Shown here piece by piece: positions 13,479 through 25,704 of a DNA stretch of 64,000 bases (position 1 is the stretch's first letter; every line of letters begins with the position of its first letter). Below the pieces are notes generated by a model. The model was not told where the DNA came from, made no database searches, and saw only the letters and a list, made by a program, of their open reading frames with translations. A program made the position numbers and the translations under genes. The stretch lies in the NCBI GenBank assembly GCA_020055645.1, contig JAECZT010000019.1, positions 1-64,000 on the forward strand. The letters are read 5' to 3'. The stretch is from Tomocerus qinae. Taxonomy: Eukaryota; Arthropoda; Collembola; Entomobryomorpha; Tomoceridae.

Positions 13479-16400
13479 AATAGTATATAATACTGAAGTA
13501 TTATTATTGTAAAACGCTTTTATCCGACTCTATTATTCTTTTCGCAGAGGACGTTCCAAATTTAAATGTTTATAGGCAAATTAAAAACAGTTTTAGATAC
13601 TCTGTAAAAATCATAATTATATTTCTAATAATCGAAAGACTTCGTTTATATAATTTACAATAAAATCTATATACCATAAAAGTATAATTAATGCGCAATG
13701 GCATTTCTTATTGTATTTTTTAAAATAGAATTTTTCAGGTTATTTGAAAAAAACAGTTATTACCCGTTAAAACCGGAAATTTTAATTCTTTAAAATATGA
13801 ATAATTTATTTACCAAGGTTTCGTGTTCACAATTCACACTTGGTAGTAGTTCTTTGAATTAGTTAGTGCTTTCAAAGCGTCAAATTTTATTTTTTAAAGG
13901 CAATGCTAAACTGATAATTACTATTAATTCTTTTCGCAGCAAAGATTCAAGTTTATTAATTGTAAACCGAAATTGCAGATATAAATGAGAATACTTTAAT
14001 CATTATTCAACGTAACCAGTATTATATTGTCGTTCGGTTCTGACTTTATGATACTTAAACAAAGACGTTTTGCCTAGCTTCTACTATTGTCATTTATGGA
14101 CAGTCCGTGTTATAGTATATAATACAGAAGTATTCACATTGTAAAATACTTCTATCTGACTATTATTCTTTTCGCAGAGGACGTTTCAAATTTAAATGTT
14201 TATAGGCAAATTATAAAAAATTTTATATACTGTATAAAAATCATAATTATATTTCTAATAATCGAAAGACTTCGTTTATATAATTTACAATAAAATCTAT
14301 ATACCATAAAAGTATAATTAATGCGCAATGGCATTTCTTATTGTATTTTTTAAAATAGAATTTTTCAGGTTATTTGAAAAAACAGCTATTACCAGTTAAA
14401 ACCGGAAATTTTAATTCTTTAAAATATGAATAATTTATTTACCAAGGTTTCGTGTTCACAATTCACTCTTGGTGGTAGTTCTTTGAATTAGTTAGTGCTT
14501 TCAAAACGTAAAATTTAATTTTTAAAAGGCAATGCTACACTGATAATTACTATTAATTCTTTTCGCAGCAAAGATTCAAGTTTATTAATTGTAAACCGAA
14601 ATTGCAGATATAAATGAGAATACTTTAATCATTATTCAACGTAACCAGTATTATATTGTCGTTCGGTTCTGACTTTATGATACTTAAACAAAGACGTTTT
14701 GCCTAGCTTCTATTATTGTCATTTATGGACAGTCCGTGTTATAGTATATAATACAGAAGTATTCACATTGTAAAATACTTCTATCTGACTATTATTCTTT
14801 TCGCAGAGGACGTTTCAAATTTAAATATTTATAGGCAACTTAAAAACAGTTTTAGATACTCTGTAAAAATCATAATTATGTTTCTAATATTTGAAAGACT
14901 TCGTTTATATAATTTACACTAAAATCTATATACCATAAAAGTATAATTAATGTGCAATGGCATTTCTTATTGTATTTTTTAAAATAGAATTTTTCAGGTT
15001 ATTTGAAAAAAACAGTAATTACCCGTTAAAACCGGAAATTTTAATTCTTTAAAATATGAATAATTTATTTACCAAGGTTTCGTATTCACAATTCACTCTT
15101 GGTGGTAGTTCTTTGAATTAGTTAGTGATTTCAAAGCGTAAAATTTAATTTTTTAAAGGCAATGCTACACTGATAATTACTATTAATTCTTTTCGCAGCA
15201 AAGATTCAAGTGTATTAATTGTAAACCGAAATTGCAGATATAAATGAGAATACTTTAATCATTATTCAACGTAACCAGTATTATATTGTCGTTCGGTTCT
15301 GACTTTATGATACTTAAACAAAGACGTTTTTCCTGGCTTCTACTATTGTCATTTATGGACAGTCCGTGTTATAGTATATAATACAGAAGTATTCACATTG
15401 TAAAATACTTCTATCTGACTATTATTCTTTTCGTAGAGGGTGTTCCAAATTTAAATGTTTATAGGCAAATTAAAAACAGTTTTAGGTACTCTGTAAAAAT
15501 CATAATTATATTTCTAATAATCGAAAGACTTCGTTTATATAATTTACAATAATATCTGTCTACCACAAAAGTAGAATTAATGCGTAATGGCATTTCTTAT
15601 TGTATTTTTTAAAATAGAATTTTTCAGGTTATTTGAAAAAAACAGTTATTACCCATTAAAACCGGAAATTTTAATTCTTTAAAATGTGAATAATTTATTT
15701 ACCAAGGTTTCATGTTCACAATTCACTCTTGGTGGTAGTTCTTTGAATTAGTTAGTGCTTTCAAAGCGTAAAATTTAATTTTTAAAAGGCAATGCTACAC
15801 TGATAAATACTATTAATTCTTTTCGCAGTAAAGATTTAAGTGTATTAATTGTAAACCGAAATTGCAGATATAAATGAGAATACTTTAATCATTATTCAAC
15901 GTAACCAGTATTATATTGTCGTTCGGTTCTGACTTAATGATACTTAAACAAAGACGTTTTTCCTGGCTTCTACTATTGTCATTTATGGACAGTCCGTGTT
16001 ATAGTATATAATACAGAAGTATTCACATTGTAAAATACTTCTATCTGACTATTATTCTTTTCGCAGAGGACGTTCCAAATTTAAATGTTAATAGGCAAAT
16101 TATTAAAAATTTTATATACTGCGTAAAAATCATAATTATATTTCTAATAATCGAAAGACTTCGTTTATATAATTTACAATAATATCTGTCTACCACAAAA
16201 GTATAATTAATGCGTAATGGCATTTCTTATTGTATTTTTTAAAATATAATTTTTCAGGTTATTTGAAAAAAACAGTTATTACCCGTTAAAACCGGAAATT
16301 TTAATTCTTTAAAATATGAATAATTTATTTACCAAGGTTTCGTGTTCACAATTCATATTTGGTGGTAGTTCTTTGAATTAGTTAGTGCTTTCAAAGCGTA

Positions 16401-19400
16401 AAATTTAATTTTTAAAAGGCAATGCTACACTGATAAATACTATTAATTCTTATCGCAGTAAAGATTCAAGTGTATTAATTGTAAAACCGAAATTGCAGAT
16501 ATAAATGAGAATGCTTTAATCATTATTCAACGTAACCAGTAATATATTGTCGTTCGGTTCTGACTTTATGATACTTAAACAAAGACGTTTTTCCTGGCTT
16601 CTACTATTGTCATTTATGGACAGTCCGTGTTATAGTATATAATACAGAAGTATTCACATTGTAAAATACTTCTATCTGACTATTATTCTTTTCGCAGAGG
16701 ACGTTCCAAATTTAAATGTTTATAGGCAAATTATAAAAAATTTTATATACTGCGTAAAAATCATAATTATATTTCTAATAATCGAAAGACTTCGTTTATA
16801 TAATTTACAATAATATCTGTCTACCACAAAAGTAGAATTAATGCGTAATGGCATTTCTTATTGTATTTTTTAAAATAGAATTTTTCAGGTTATTTGAAAA
16901 AAACAGCTATTACCCGTTAAAACCGGAAATTTTAATTCTTTAAAATATAAATAATTTATTTACCAAGGTTTCGTGTTCACAATCCACACTTGGTGGTAGT
17001 TCTTTGAATTAGTTAGTGCTTTCAAAGCGTAAAATATAATTTTTAAAAGGCAACGCTACACATATAAATACTATTAATTCTTTTCGCAGTAAAGATTCAA
17101 GTGTATTAATTGTAAACCGAAATTGCAGAAATAAATGAGAATGCTTTAATCATTATTCAACGTAACCAGTAATATATTGTCGTTCGGTTCTGACTTTATG
17201 ATACTTAAACAAAGACGTTTTTCCTGGCTTCTACTATTGTCATTTATGGACAGTCCGTGTTATAGTATATAATACAGAAGTATTCACATTGTAAAATACT
17301 TCTATCTGACTATTATTCTTTTCGCAAAGGACGTTCGAAATTTAAATGTTTATAGGCAAATTATAGAAAATTTTATATACTGTGTAAAAATCATAATTAT
17401 ATTTCTAATAATCGAAAGACTTCGTTTATATAATTTACAATAATATCTGTCTACCACAAAAGTATAATTAATGCGTAATGGCATTTCTTATTGTATTTTT
17501 TAAAATAGAATTTTTCAGGTTATTTGAAAAAAACAGTTATTACCCGTTAAAACCGGAAATTTTAATCCTTTAAAATGTGATAATTTATTTACCAAGGTTT
17601 CGTGTTCACAATTCACTCTTGGTGGTAGTTCTTTGAATTAGTTAGTGCTTTCAAAGCGTAAAATTTAATTTTTAAAAGGCAATGCTACACTGATAAATAC
17701 TATTAATTCTTTTCGCAGTAAAGATTCAAGTGTATTAATTGTAAACCGAAATTGCAGATATAAATGAGAATACTTTAATCATTATTCAACGTAACCAGTA
17801 ATATATTGTCGTTCGGTTCAGACCTTATGGTTCTTAAACCAAGACCTTTTTTATAGCTTCTACTATTGTCATTTTTGAACAGTTCATATAATAGTATATA
17901 ATACTGAAGTATTATTATTGTAAAACGCTTTTATCCGACTCTATTATTCTTTTCGCAGAGGACGTTCCAAATTTAAATGTTTATAGGCAAATTAAAAACA
18001 GTTTTAGATACTCTGTAAAAATCATAATTATATTTCTAATAATCGAAAGACTTCGTTTATATAATTTACAATAAAATCTATATACCATAAAAGTATAATT
18101 AATGCGCAATGGCATTTCTTATTGTATTTTTTAAAATAGAATTTTTCAGGTTATTTGAAAAAAACAGTTATTACCCGTTAAAACCGGAAATTTTAATTCT
18201 TTAAAATATGAATAATTTATTTACCAAGGTTTCGTGTTCACAATTTACACTTGGTAGTAGTTCTTTGAATTAGTTAGTGCTTTCAAAGCGTCAAATTTTA
18301 TTTTTAAAGGCAATGCTAAACTGATAATTACTATTAATTCTTTTCGCAGCAAAGATTCAAGTTTATTAATTGTAAACCGAAATTGCAGATATAAATGAGA
18401 ATACTTTAATCATTATTCAACGTAACCAGTATTATATTGTCGTTCGGTTCTGACTTTATGATACTTAAACAAAGACGTTTTGCCTAGCTTCTACTATTGT
18501 CATTTATGGACAGTCCGTGTTATAGTATATAATACAGAAGTATTCACATTGTAAAATACTTCTATCTGACTATTATTCTTTTCGCAGAGGACGTTTCAAA
18601 TTTAAATGTTTATAGGCAAATTATAAAAAATTTTATATACTGTATAAAAATCATAATTATATTTCTAATAATCGAAAGACTTCGTTTATATAATTTACAA
18701 TAAAATCTATATACCATAAAAGTATAATTAATGCGCAATGGCATTTCTTATTGTATTTTTTAAAATAGAATTTTTCAGGTTATTTGAAAAAACAGCTATT
18801 ACCCGTTAAAACCGGAAATTTTAATTCTTTAAAATATGAATAATTTATTTACCAAGGTTTCGTGTTCACAATTCACTCTTGGTGGTAGTTCTTTGAATTA
18901 GTTAGTGCTTTCAAAACGTAAAATTTAATTTTTAAAAGGCAATGCTACACTGATAATTACTATTAATTCTTTTCGCAGCAAAGATTCAAGTTTATTAATT
19001 GTAAACCGAAATTGCAGATATAAATGAGAATACTTTAATCATTATTCAACGTAACCAGTATTATATTGTCGTTCGGTTCTGACTTTATGATACTTAAACA
19101 AAGACGTTTTGCCTAGCTTCTACTATTGTCATTTATGGACAGTCCGTGTTATAGTATATAATACAGAAGTATTCACATTGTAAAATACTTCTATCTGACT
19201 ATTATTCTTTTCGCAGAGGACGTTTCAAATTTAAATGTTTATAGGCAAATTATAAAAAATTTTATATACTGTATAAAAATCATAATTATATTTCTAATAA
19301 TCGAAAGACTTCGTTTATATAATTTACAATAAAATCTATATACCATAAAAGTATAATTAATGCGCAATGGCATTTCTTATTGTATTTTTTAAAATAGAAT

Positions 19401-22400
19401 TTTTCAGGTTATTTGAAAAAACAGCTATTACCCGTTAAAACCGGAAATTTTAATTCTTTAAAATATGAATAATTTATTTACCAAGGTTTCGTGTTCACAA
19501 TTCACTCTTGGTGGTAGTTCTTTGAATTAGTTAGTGCTTTCAAAACGTAAAATTTAATTTTTAAAAGGCAATGCTACACTGATAATTACTATTAATTCTT
19601 TTCGCAGCAAAGATTCAAGTTTATTAATTGTAAACCGAAATTGCAGATATAAATGAGAATACTTTAATCATTATTCAACGTAACCAGTATTATATTGTCG
19701 TTCGGTTCTGACTTTATGATACTTAAACAAAGACGTTTTGCCTAGCTTCTATTATTGTCATTTATGGACAGTCCGTGTTATAGTATATAATACAGAAGTA
19801 TTCACATTGTAAAATACTTCTATCTGACTATTATTCTTTTCGTAGAGGGTGTTTCAAATTTAAATGTTTATAGGCAAATTAAAAACAGTTTTAGGTACTC
19901 TGTAAAAATCATAATTATATTTCTAATAATCGAAAGACTTCGTTTATATAATTTACAATAAAATCTGTCTACCATAAAAGTATAATTAATGCGTAATGGC
20001 ATTTCTTATTGTATTTTTTAAAATAGAATTTTTCAGGTTATTTGAAAAAAACAGCTATTACCCGTTAAAACCGGAAATTTTAATTCTTTAAAATATGAAT
20101 AATTTATTTACCAAGGTTTAGTGTTCACAATTCACACTTGGTGGTAGTTCTTTGAATTAGTTAGTGCTTTCAAAGCGTAAACTTTAATTTTTTAAAGGCA
20201 ATGCTAAACTGATAATTACTATTAATTCTTTTCGCAGCAAAGATTCAAGTTTATTAATTGTAAACCGAAATTGCAGATATAAATGAGAATACTTTAATCA
20301 TTATTCAACGTAACCAGTATTATATTGTCGTTCGGTTCTGACTTAATGATACTTAAACAAAGACGTTTTGCCTAGCTTCTACTATTGTCATTTATGGACA
20401 GTCCGTGTTATAGTATATAATACAGAAGTATTCACATTGTAAAATACTTCTATCTGACTATTATTCTTTTCGCAGAGGACGTTTCAAATTTAAATGTTTA
20501 TAGGCAAATTATAAAAAATTTTATATACTGTATAAAAATCATAATTATATTTCTAATAATCGAAAGACTTCGTTTATATAATTTACAATAAAATCTATAT
20601 ACCATAAAAGTATAATTAATGCGCAATGGCATTTCTTATTGTATTTTTTAAAATAGAATTTTTCAGGTTATTTGAAAAAACAGCTATTACCCGTTAAAAC
20701 CGGAAATTTTAATTCTTTAAAATATGAATAATTTATTTACCAAGGTTTCGTGTTCACAATTCACTCTTGGTGGTAGTTCTTTGAATTAGTTAGTGCTTTC
20801 AAAACGTAAAATTTAATTTTTAAAAGGCAATGCTACACTGATAATTACTATTAATTCTTTTCGCAGCAAAGATTCAAGTTTATTAATTGTAAACCGAAAT
20901 TGCAGATATAAATGAGAATACTTTAATCATTATTCAACGTAACCAGTATTATATTGTCGTTCGGTTCTGACTTTATGATACTTAAACAAAGACGTTTTGC
21001 CTAGCTTCTATTATTGTCATTTATGGACAGTCCGTGTTATAGTATATAATACAGAAGTATTCACATTGTAAAATACTTCTATCTGACTATTATTCTTTTC
21101 GCAGAGGACGTTTCAAATTTAAATATTTATAGGCAACTTAAAAACAGTTTTAGATACTCTGTAAAAATCATAATTATGTTTCTAATATTTGAAAGACTTC
21201 GTTTATATAATTTACACTAAAATCTATATACCATAAAAGTATAATTAATGTGCAATGGCATTTCTTATTGTATTTTTTAAAATAGAATTTTTCAGGTTAT
21301 TTGAAAAAACAGTAATTACCCGTTAAAACCGGAAATTGTAATTCTTTAAAATATGAATAATTTATTTACCAAGGTTTCGTGTTCACAATTCACTCTTGGT
21401 GGTAGTTCTTTGAATTAGTTAGTGCTTTCAAAGCGTCAAATTTTATTTTTTAAAGGCAATGCTAAACTGATAATTACTATTAATTCTTTTCGCAGCAAAG
21501 ATTCAAGTTTATTAATTGTAAACCGAAATTGCAGATATAAATGAAAATACTTTAATCATTATTCAACGTAACCAGTAATATATTGTCGTTCGGTTCAGAC
21601 CTTATGGTTCTTAAACCAAGACCTTTTTTATAGCTTCTACTATTGTCATTTTTGAACAGTTCATATAATAGTATATAATACTGAAGTATTATTATTGTAA
21701 AACGCTTTTATCCGACTCTATTATTCTTTTCGCAGAGGACGTTCCAAATTTAAATGTTTATAGGCAAATTAAAAACAGTTTTAGATACTCTGTAAAAATC
21801 ATAATTATATTTCTAATAATCGAAAGACTTCGTTTATATAATTTACAATAAAATCTATATACCATAAAAGTATAATTAATGCGCAATGGCATTTCTTATT
21901 GTATTTTTTAAAATAGAATTTTTCAGGTTATTTGAAAAAAACAGTTATTACCCGTTAAAACCGGAAATTTTAATTCTTTAAAATATGAATAATTTATTTA
22001 CCAAGGTTTCGTGTTCACAATTCACATTTGGTAGTAGTTCTTTGAATTAGTTAGTGCTTTCAAAGCGTCAAATTTTATTTTTTAAAGGCAATGCTAAACT
22101 GATAATTACTATTAATTCTTTTCGCAGCAAAGATTCAAGTTTATTAATTGTAAACCGAAATTGCAGATATAAATGAGAATACTTTAATCATTATTCAACG
22201 TAACCAGTATTATATTGTCGTTCGGTTCTGACTTTATGATACTTAAACAAAGACGTTTTGCCTAGCTTCTATTATTGTCATTTATGGACAGTCCGTGTTA
22301 TAGTATATAATACAGAAGTATTCACATTGTAAAATACTTCTATCTGACTATTATTCTTTTCGCAGAGGACGTTTCAAATTTAAATATTTATAGGCAACTT

Positions 22401-22766
22401 AAAAACAGTTTTAGATACTCTGTAAAAATCATAATTATGTTTCTAATATTTGAAAGACTTCGTTTATATAATTTACACTAAAATCTATATACCATAAATG
22501 TTAAAGTAAATAATATGTTATAGGTACGTATTGACCAAGAAATACTAGTGTAAGAATGTTGCTGAATGAGCAACCTACTATTCTGTTATTATTAAGTATG
22601 TAAGTACCTATATTGTTATGATTGGAATTAGCTTAGTTGACACTTACTATTGCATTAGAGTTTATTACTTTTATTGGTGACTAATGCCGACAAATATCTA
22701 TGCTAAGAATTCCTGTTCACCTTCGTACTAGAAATTGTTTTGATCTTTGTTATTGATTCTCTTTAG

Positions 22767-22774
22767 TATAAATA
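22767..22774 (+). promoter_or_regulatory. TATA-like box in the 5' LTR
   Basis: TATAAATA in an AT-rich LTR, 120 bp before the LTR end. A start site would be expected about 25-30 bp downstream, near 22795-22805. The same box lies at 25585-25592 in the 3' LTR. It would drive the genomic RNA that carries the 23034 ORF. Confidence 0.6.
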
Positions 22775-22790
22775 CCTGTAAACTTGAGTT

Positions 22791-22796
22791 AATAAA
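22791..22796 (+). promoter_or_regulatory. Polyadenylation signal AATAAA in the LTR
   Basis: AATAAA lies 17 bp after the TATA-like box. The copy in the 3' LTR (25609-25614) would serve as the 3'-end signal of the element RNA. This short spacing between promoter and poly(A) signal is common in compact LTRs. Confidence 0.5.
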
Positions 22797-22886
22797 CCAG
22801 ACTTTATTTGAGCTTCCTCTTGAACTCATCTAAATATCTCTACCTTTCTTTATGCCCACTTGGCAAGCCGAACCCTTCATCCTTTA

Positions 22887-23033
22887 CGCCATCAGCACGA
22901 AAAGCTCTACGGTCAGCAATATTAAAATTTCTGACAAACCACACCGAGCTACGTTTTCAGAAAACACCGGACAACTTTTCTGAACCATTAGGGAGGACGG
23001 TTAAGGATCATCCCGCAGCAGTCCAAGAAGAAG
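22887..23033 (+). other. Leader between 5' LTR and ORF
   Basis: 147 bp between the LTR and the ATG at 23034. It contains no recognisable primer-binding site (no tRNA 3' end complement with terminal TGG next to the LTR) and no gag zinc knuckle. The ORF frame is open from just after an in-frame TAG at 22989-22991. This suggests that gag was deleted and that the current ATG lies in a former gag-protease region. Confidence 0.5.
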
Positions 23034-25271
23034 ATGCAGCCGAAAGAAAAAGACGACCAATCCCTGGAGGCCGGTAGAGACATATGGGTCGTAAATTTTG
23101 AATGCCATCGTCATGTCTGCAATAACAAGTCTCTATTCATCGAGGGAACGGAGAAGCCCACATCAACCATACTAACTCTTAAGGAGGGGACCCAAGTAAA
23201 TTCTACATTGGCAGGGGACGTCTGTTTGCTGGCACTTGGACCGGAGAAGTTTGAACAACGGATTCTCCGAGAGGTACAGTACATCCCATGGTCACTAAAT
23301 TACATTTCGAAGACGGCATTAAATTATCATGGATACAGCCTAAATTGCGAAGACAAGAAAATCAAGTTTTTGACGCAGAAAGGGGTAACAGCGTTTCAGG
23401 CGACAAAGAACAACCGAGGACTAGCGGTTGTTGCAGCACGGAACATGCGAGAGGCCACTCGCAATCGTTGGCACGAGAGGCTCGGACACCAGAAATATGG
23501 ACTAATCAAGATGGCCCTGGAGAGGAAAGCAGTATATCTGGAGTCAGATCACGCCCTGGAGGAGGAGTTCCACTGCCAGATTTGTGTCCAGAGGAGCCGC
23601 CAACTAACTCTGCCGGAAGAAGATACACAGCATCACTACCTGGAAGAAGGGAGCCTGTATGCAGAGGTGCTGACCACAGACGTAATAAGCAGAAACGGAG
23701 AATTCCATGCCCTATTCATCCGAGAGGGGAGTACTAATTACATCGAAGTGAGGTTCCTGGCGACAAGAAAAATTAAGAAAATCATTGAACAACTCACCAC
23801 AGCCGTAGAAAAATGCCTGACAGTAAGAGGGAAGAAGATAAACCGTGTAGTGACGACATTTACTATCAACGACGATACCTGGGATACTTTCGTTGCGGGA
23901 AAAGAGATCAAGTACGCCAGTGGAAGCAAGCCGGACAGAGTGATGACCAACTCTGTACTACGAATGGCTTGGAGCATGCTAACAGAAGCAGGGATTAATG
24001 AAAAATTCTGGACGGACGCAATCAAACACGCCGTATACCTGCACAATGGGACCATCCCGTTCGGGGGAAGCGTTAGGACCCCCGTGGACCGTAGAACCGG
24101 ACACACAGTAAACATCTCTCAATTGAAAATATTCGGCAGCGAGGTCCAGATGTGCAAACGGGATAATAGAGGACGACTAACAGGGACATTCATCCAGGGG
24201 ATCTATTTGGGGACACAAGATCGGAAAAATATCGTATGGGACAACGGAGACAAGCAAGTGGTTCTGGCGAAACACATTTACAGCTACGAGAGCAAAATCA
24301 TCCCGTACCAGACCCCAAACAAAAACAATCGGGCGTTTCCTACCTTCAGAGAGTGGATGCGGATCACCGAAAAACCAGGTTCGAATAAAAATTCTAAGAA
24401 ATTAACTAACATGTATGACTTGCTGCTAGAGGGAATAAGCAGTAAACCAGGACCAGCAACTGAGGTTGCCAAAGAGGCTCTTAAGGAAGCAGTCCCGCGG
24501 AAGAAGAAAGTCAAGGCAAGTGTCGGAGCAGCTGTTAGACCTCCACAGGGAGTGGACGACCGTGCGGTAGCAGGCAGGACAAGTGTCGGAGCAGCTGTTA
24601 GACCTCCACAGGAAGTGGATGACTGGCGAGCAGGAGCAGCCAAAACCGGGGACAAAGGCAAGAGCAGCGTTGCAGGGAACAGCGGTTCAGATATGGACAT
24701 CCTGGATATTTCATCAGAGCAGCCATCGCTCTGGAGTGAAGAAGCGGAAGAACACTGGGAAAAACTACATGGCATCCGGAATAGCAATCAAGGAGGAAAA
24801 GATAAAAAGAACAAGAAGAAAGAGGACCGGGTTCGTCCTCCGCCCACTGAGTCGAAGACTACCAAACCGATCAAGAAAGAATTAGAAGAGATTACCTCTA
24901 CCCTGAATAAAACGCGTGTCGACCAACCTAAGAAGCGATCCAGAAATAGGTCCAGGTACAACAAGACCAACCCTGCAGGCATGACAGGAAAGGATTTTCT
25001 AAGCACGGAGGCAGAAGAAGCCGAGGCAGACGACCCAACAACTGAGCCGACTACATCCATCGAGGAGGAATGTGAAGCAGCGCATGCAGCCGTGAAAGAG
25101 GAGAGACGGCATTACAAGAAAGAGCTGTTCAAGAAGCTCTTTGGTTTCGATCAACCAGAATACATGCAGCCACACACAGAAAAGTGTGAAAATGGATATG
25201 AAGACAACTTCACCTGGGTCTGCACGTGCTTTCCTTCAGTTAATATTGAAGAACCTTATGTACCCTTATAA
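23034..25271 (+). CDS. Copia-type Pol fragment: protease remnant, pre-integrase zinc finger, integrase-like domain and basic tail
   Basis: A 745-residue intact ORF. Residues 16-29 align with the Copia protease active-site region, but the Asp-Ser/Thr-Gly triad reads Asn21-Phe22-Glu23, so the catalytic aspartate is missing. Residues 146-184 form a GAG-pre-integrase HHCC finger (WHERLGH with His147 and His152; Cys181 and Cys184). Residues 210-420 resemble the integrase core. Asp216 fits the first acidic residue. The second is ambiguous (Asp280 or Asp281). The expected glutamate of the usual AER motif appears as Asp301-Arg302, so DDE catalysis is doubtful. The downstream integrase landmarks remain (ARSML-like at 312-316, FW at 325-326, LKIFG at 364-368). 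Residues 480-660 are Lys/Arg-rich with an internal duplication. RT and RNase H are absent. The ATG follows an in-frame stop 43 bp upstream. Possible roles are a nuclear or chromatin-targeting factor, or a passenger protein. The domain calls come from motifs read by eye. Confidence 0.85.
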   Translation: MQPKEKDDQSLEAGRDIWVVNFECHRHVCNNKSLFIEGTEKPTSTILTLKEGTQVNSTLAGDVCLLALGPEKFEQRILREVQYIPWSLNYISKTALNYHGYSLNCEDKKIKFLTQKGVTAFQATKNNRGLAVVAARNMREATRNRWHERLGHQKYGLIKMALERKAVYLESDHALEEEFHCQICVQRSRQLTLPEEDTQHHYLEEGSLYAEVLTTDVISRNGEFHALFIREGSTNYIEVRFLATRKIKKIIEQLTTAVEKCLTVRGKKINRVVTTFTINDDTWDTFVAGKEIKYASGSKPDRVMTNSVLRMAWSMLTEAGINEKFWTDAIKHAVYLHNGTIPFGGSVRTPVDRRTGHTVNISQLKIFGSEVQMCKRDNRGRLTGTFIQGIYLGTQDRKNIVWDNGDKQVVLAKHIYSYESKIIPYQTPNKNNRAFPTFREWMRITEKPGSNKNSKKLTNMYDLLLEGISSKPGPATEVAKEALKEAVPRKKKVKASVGAAVRPPQGVDDRAVAGRTSVGAAVRPPQEVDDWRAGAAKTGDKGKSSVAGNSGSDMDILDISSEQPSLWSEEAEEHWEKLHGIRNSNQGGKDKKNKKKEDRVRPPPTESKTTKPIKKELEEITSTLNKTRVDQPKKRSRNRSRYNKTNPAGMTGKDFLSTEAEEAEADDPTTEPTTSIEEECEAAHAAVKEERRHYKKELFKKLFGFDQPEYMQPHTEKCENGYEDNFTWVCTCFPSVNIEEPYVPL
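24518..24625 (+). repeat. 63-bp tandem duplication within the Copia-type ORF
   Basis: A segment starting AAGTGTCGGAGCAGCTG at 24518 recurs at 24581, an offset of 63 bp (21 codons). It gives two copies of SVGAAVRPPQ followed by G/E-VDD in residues 496-530. The few differences are point changes, and the frame is preserved. Confidence 0.85.
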
Positions 25272-25308
25272 GTAGGTAGATACTTGATACAGGTACTATA
25301 TACATATT

Positions 25309-25316
25309 AAGGAGGA
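25309..25316 (+). other. Polypurine tract of the Copia-type element
   Basis: AAGGAGGA lies directly before the TG of the 3' LTR. This is the expected plus-strand primer site for reverse transcription. It lies 37 bp after the ORF stop codon. Confidence 0.8.
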
Positions 25317-25704
25317 TGTTAAAGTAAATAATATGTTATAGGTACGTATTGACCAAGAAATACTAGTGTAAGAATGTTGCTGAATGAGCAACCTACTATT
25401 CTGTTATTATTAAGTATGTAAGTACCTATATTGTTATGATTGGAATTAGCTTAGTTGACACTTACTATTGCATTAGAGTTTATTACTTTTATTGGTGACT
25501 AATGCCGACAAATATCTATGCTAAGAATTCCTGTTCACCTTCGTACTAGAAATTGTTTTGATCTTTGTTATTGATTCTCTTTAGTATAAATACCTGTAAA
25601 CTTGAGTTAATAAACCAGACTTTATTTGAGCTTCCTCTTGAACTCATCTAAATATCTCTACCTTTCTTTATGCCCACTTGGCAAGCCGAACCCTTCATCC
25701 TTTA
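25317..25704 (+). repeat. 3' LTR of the Copia-type element
   Basis: 388 bp, with no difference seen from the 5' LTR. It is followed by the target duplication ATAAA and the continuation of the interrupted satellite monomer. Confidence 0.93.

Larger units (their letters stand above)
2093..22498 (+). repeat. 630-bp satellite array, plus orientation, about 32 monomers
   Basis: The landmark AATTTATTTACCAAGG recurs at 2101, 2731, 3361, 3991 and 4621, which gives a 630-bp period; later units run to 630-634 bp. Two subtypes are distinguishable. Type A carries GGACAGTCCGTGTTATAG and type B carries GAACAGTTCATATAATAG. By these tags the order from 2.4 kb is A A A A B B A A B A A B B A A B A B A and onward. 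Rare unit-specific variants recur about 4.41 kb (7 monomers) apart, so higher-order duplication has occurred. One foldback MITE interrupts the array at 13141, and a Copia-type element ends it at 22499. Short open frames in some units are broken in most others, so I see no coding function. Confidence 0.95.
22499..22886 (+). repeat. 5' LTR of the Copia-type element
   Basis: 388 bp, starting TGTTAAAG and ending CATCCTTTA, where the similarity to the 3' LTR stops (interior CGCC here, target ATAAA there). The ends are thus TG...TA rather than the usual TG...CA. It contains a TATA-like box and an AATAAA signal, as expected for a U3-R-U5 LTR. Confidence 0.93.
22499..25704 (+). mobile_element. Non-autonomous Copia-type LTR retrotransposon, 3206 bp
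   Basis: Two 388-bp LTRs, identical in a line-by-line reading, flank a 2430-bp interior with one long ORF. The element is bounded by a 5-bp target duplication ATAAA (22494-22498 and 25705-25709) inside a 630-bp satellite monomer. A polypurine tract abuts the 3' LTR. The interior is much richer in G and C than the surrounding satellite. The ORF covers protease-like, pre-integrase and integrase-like regions, but no gag zinc knuckle, reverse transcriptase or RNase H is seen. The element must therefore have been copied by enzymes supplied in trans. Identical LTRs point to recent insertion. An unoccupied site is seen in the opposite arm at about 56331 and in sister monomers near 14940 and 21235. 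Confidence 0.93.

Noticed and set aside
22808-23077. 89-codon frame across the LTR and leader
   Set aside because: It starts at TTG, lies mostly in the LTR, resembles no gag and overlaps the real ORF in another frame.
23288-25060. Several 60-167 codon frames on both strands within the Copia-type ORF
   Set aside because: They are shadows of the 745-codon ORF, which alone carries recognisable family motifs.
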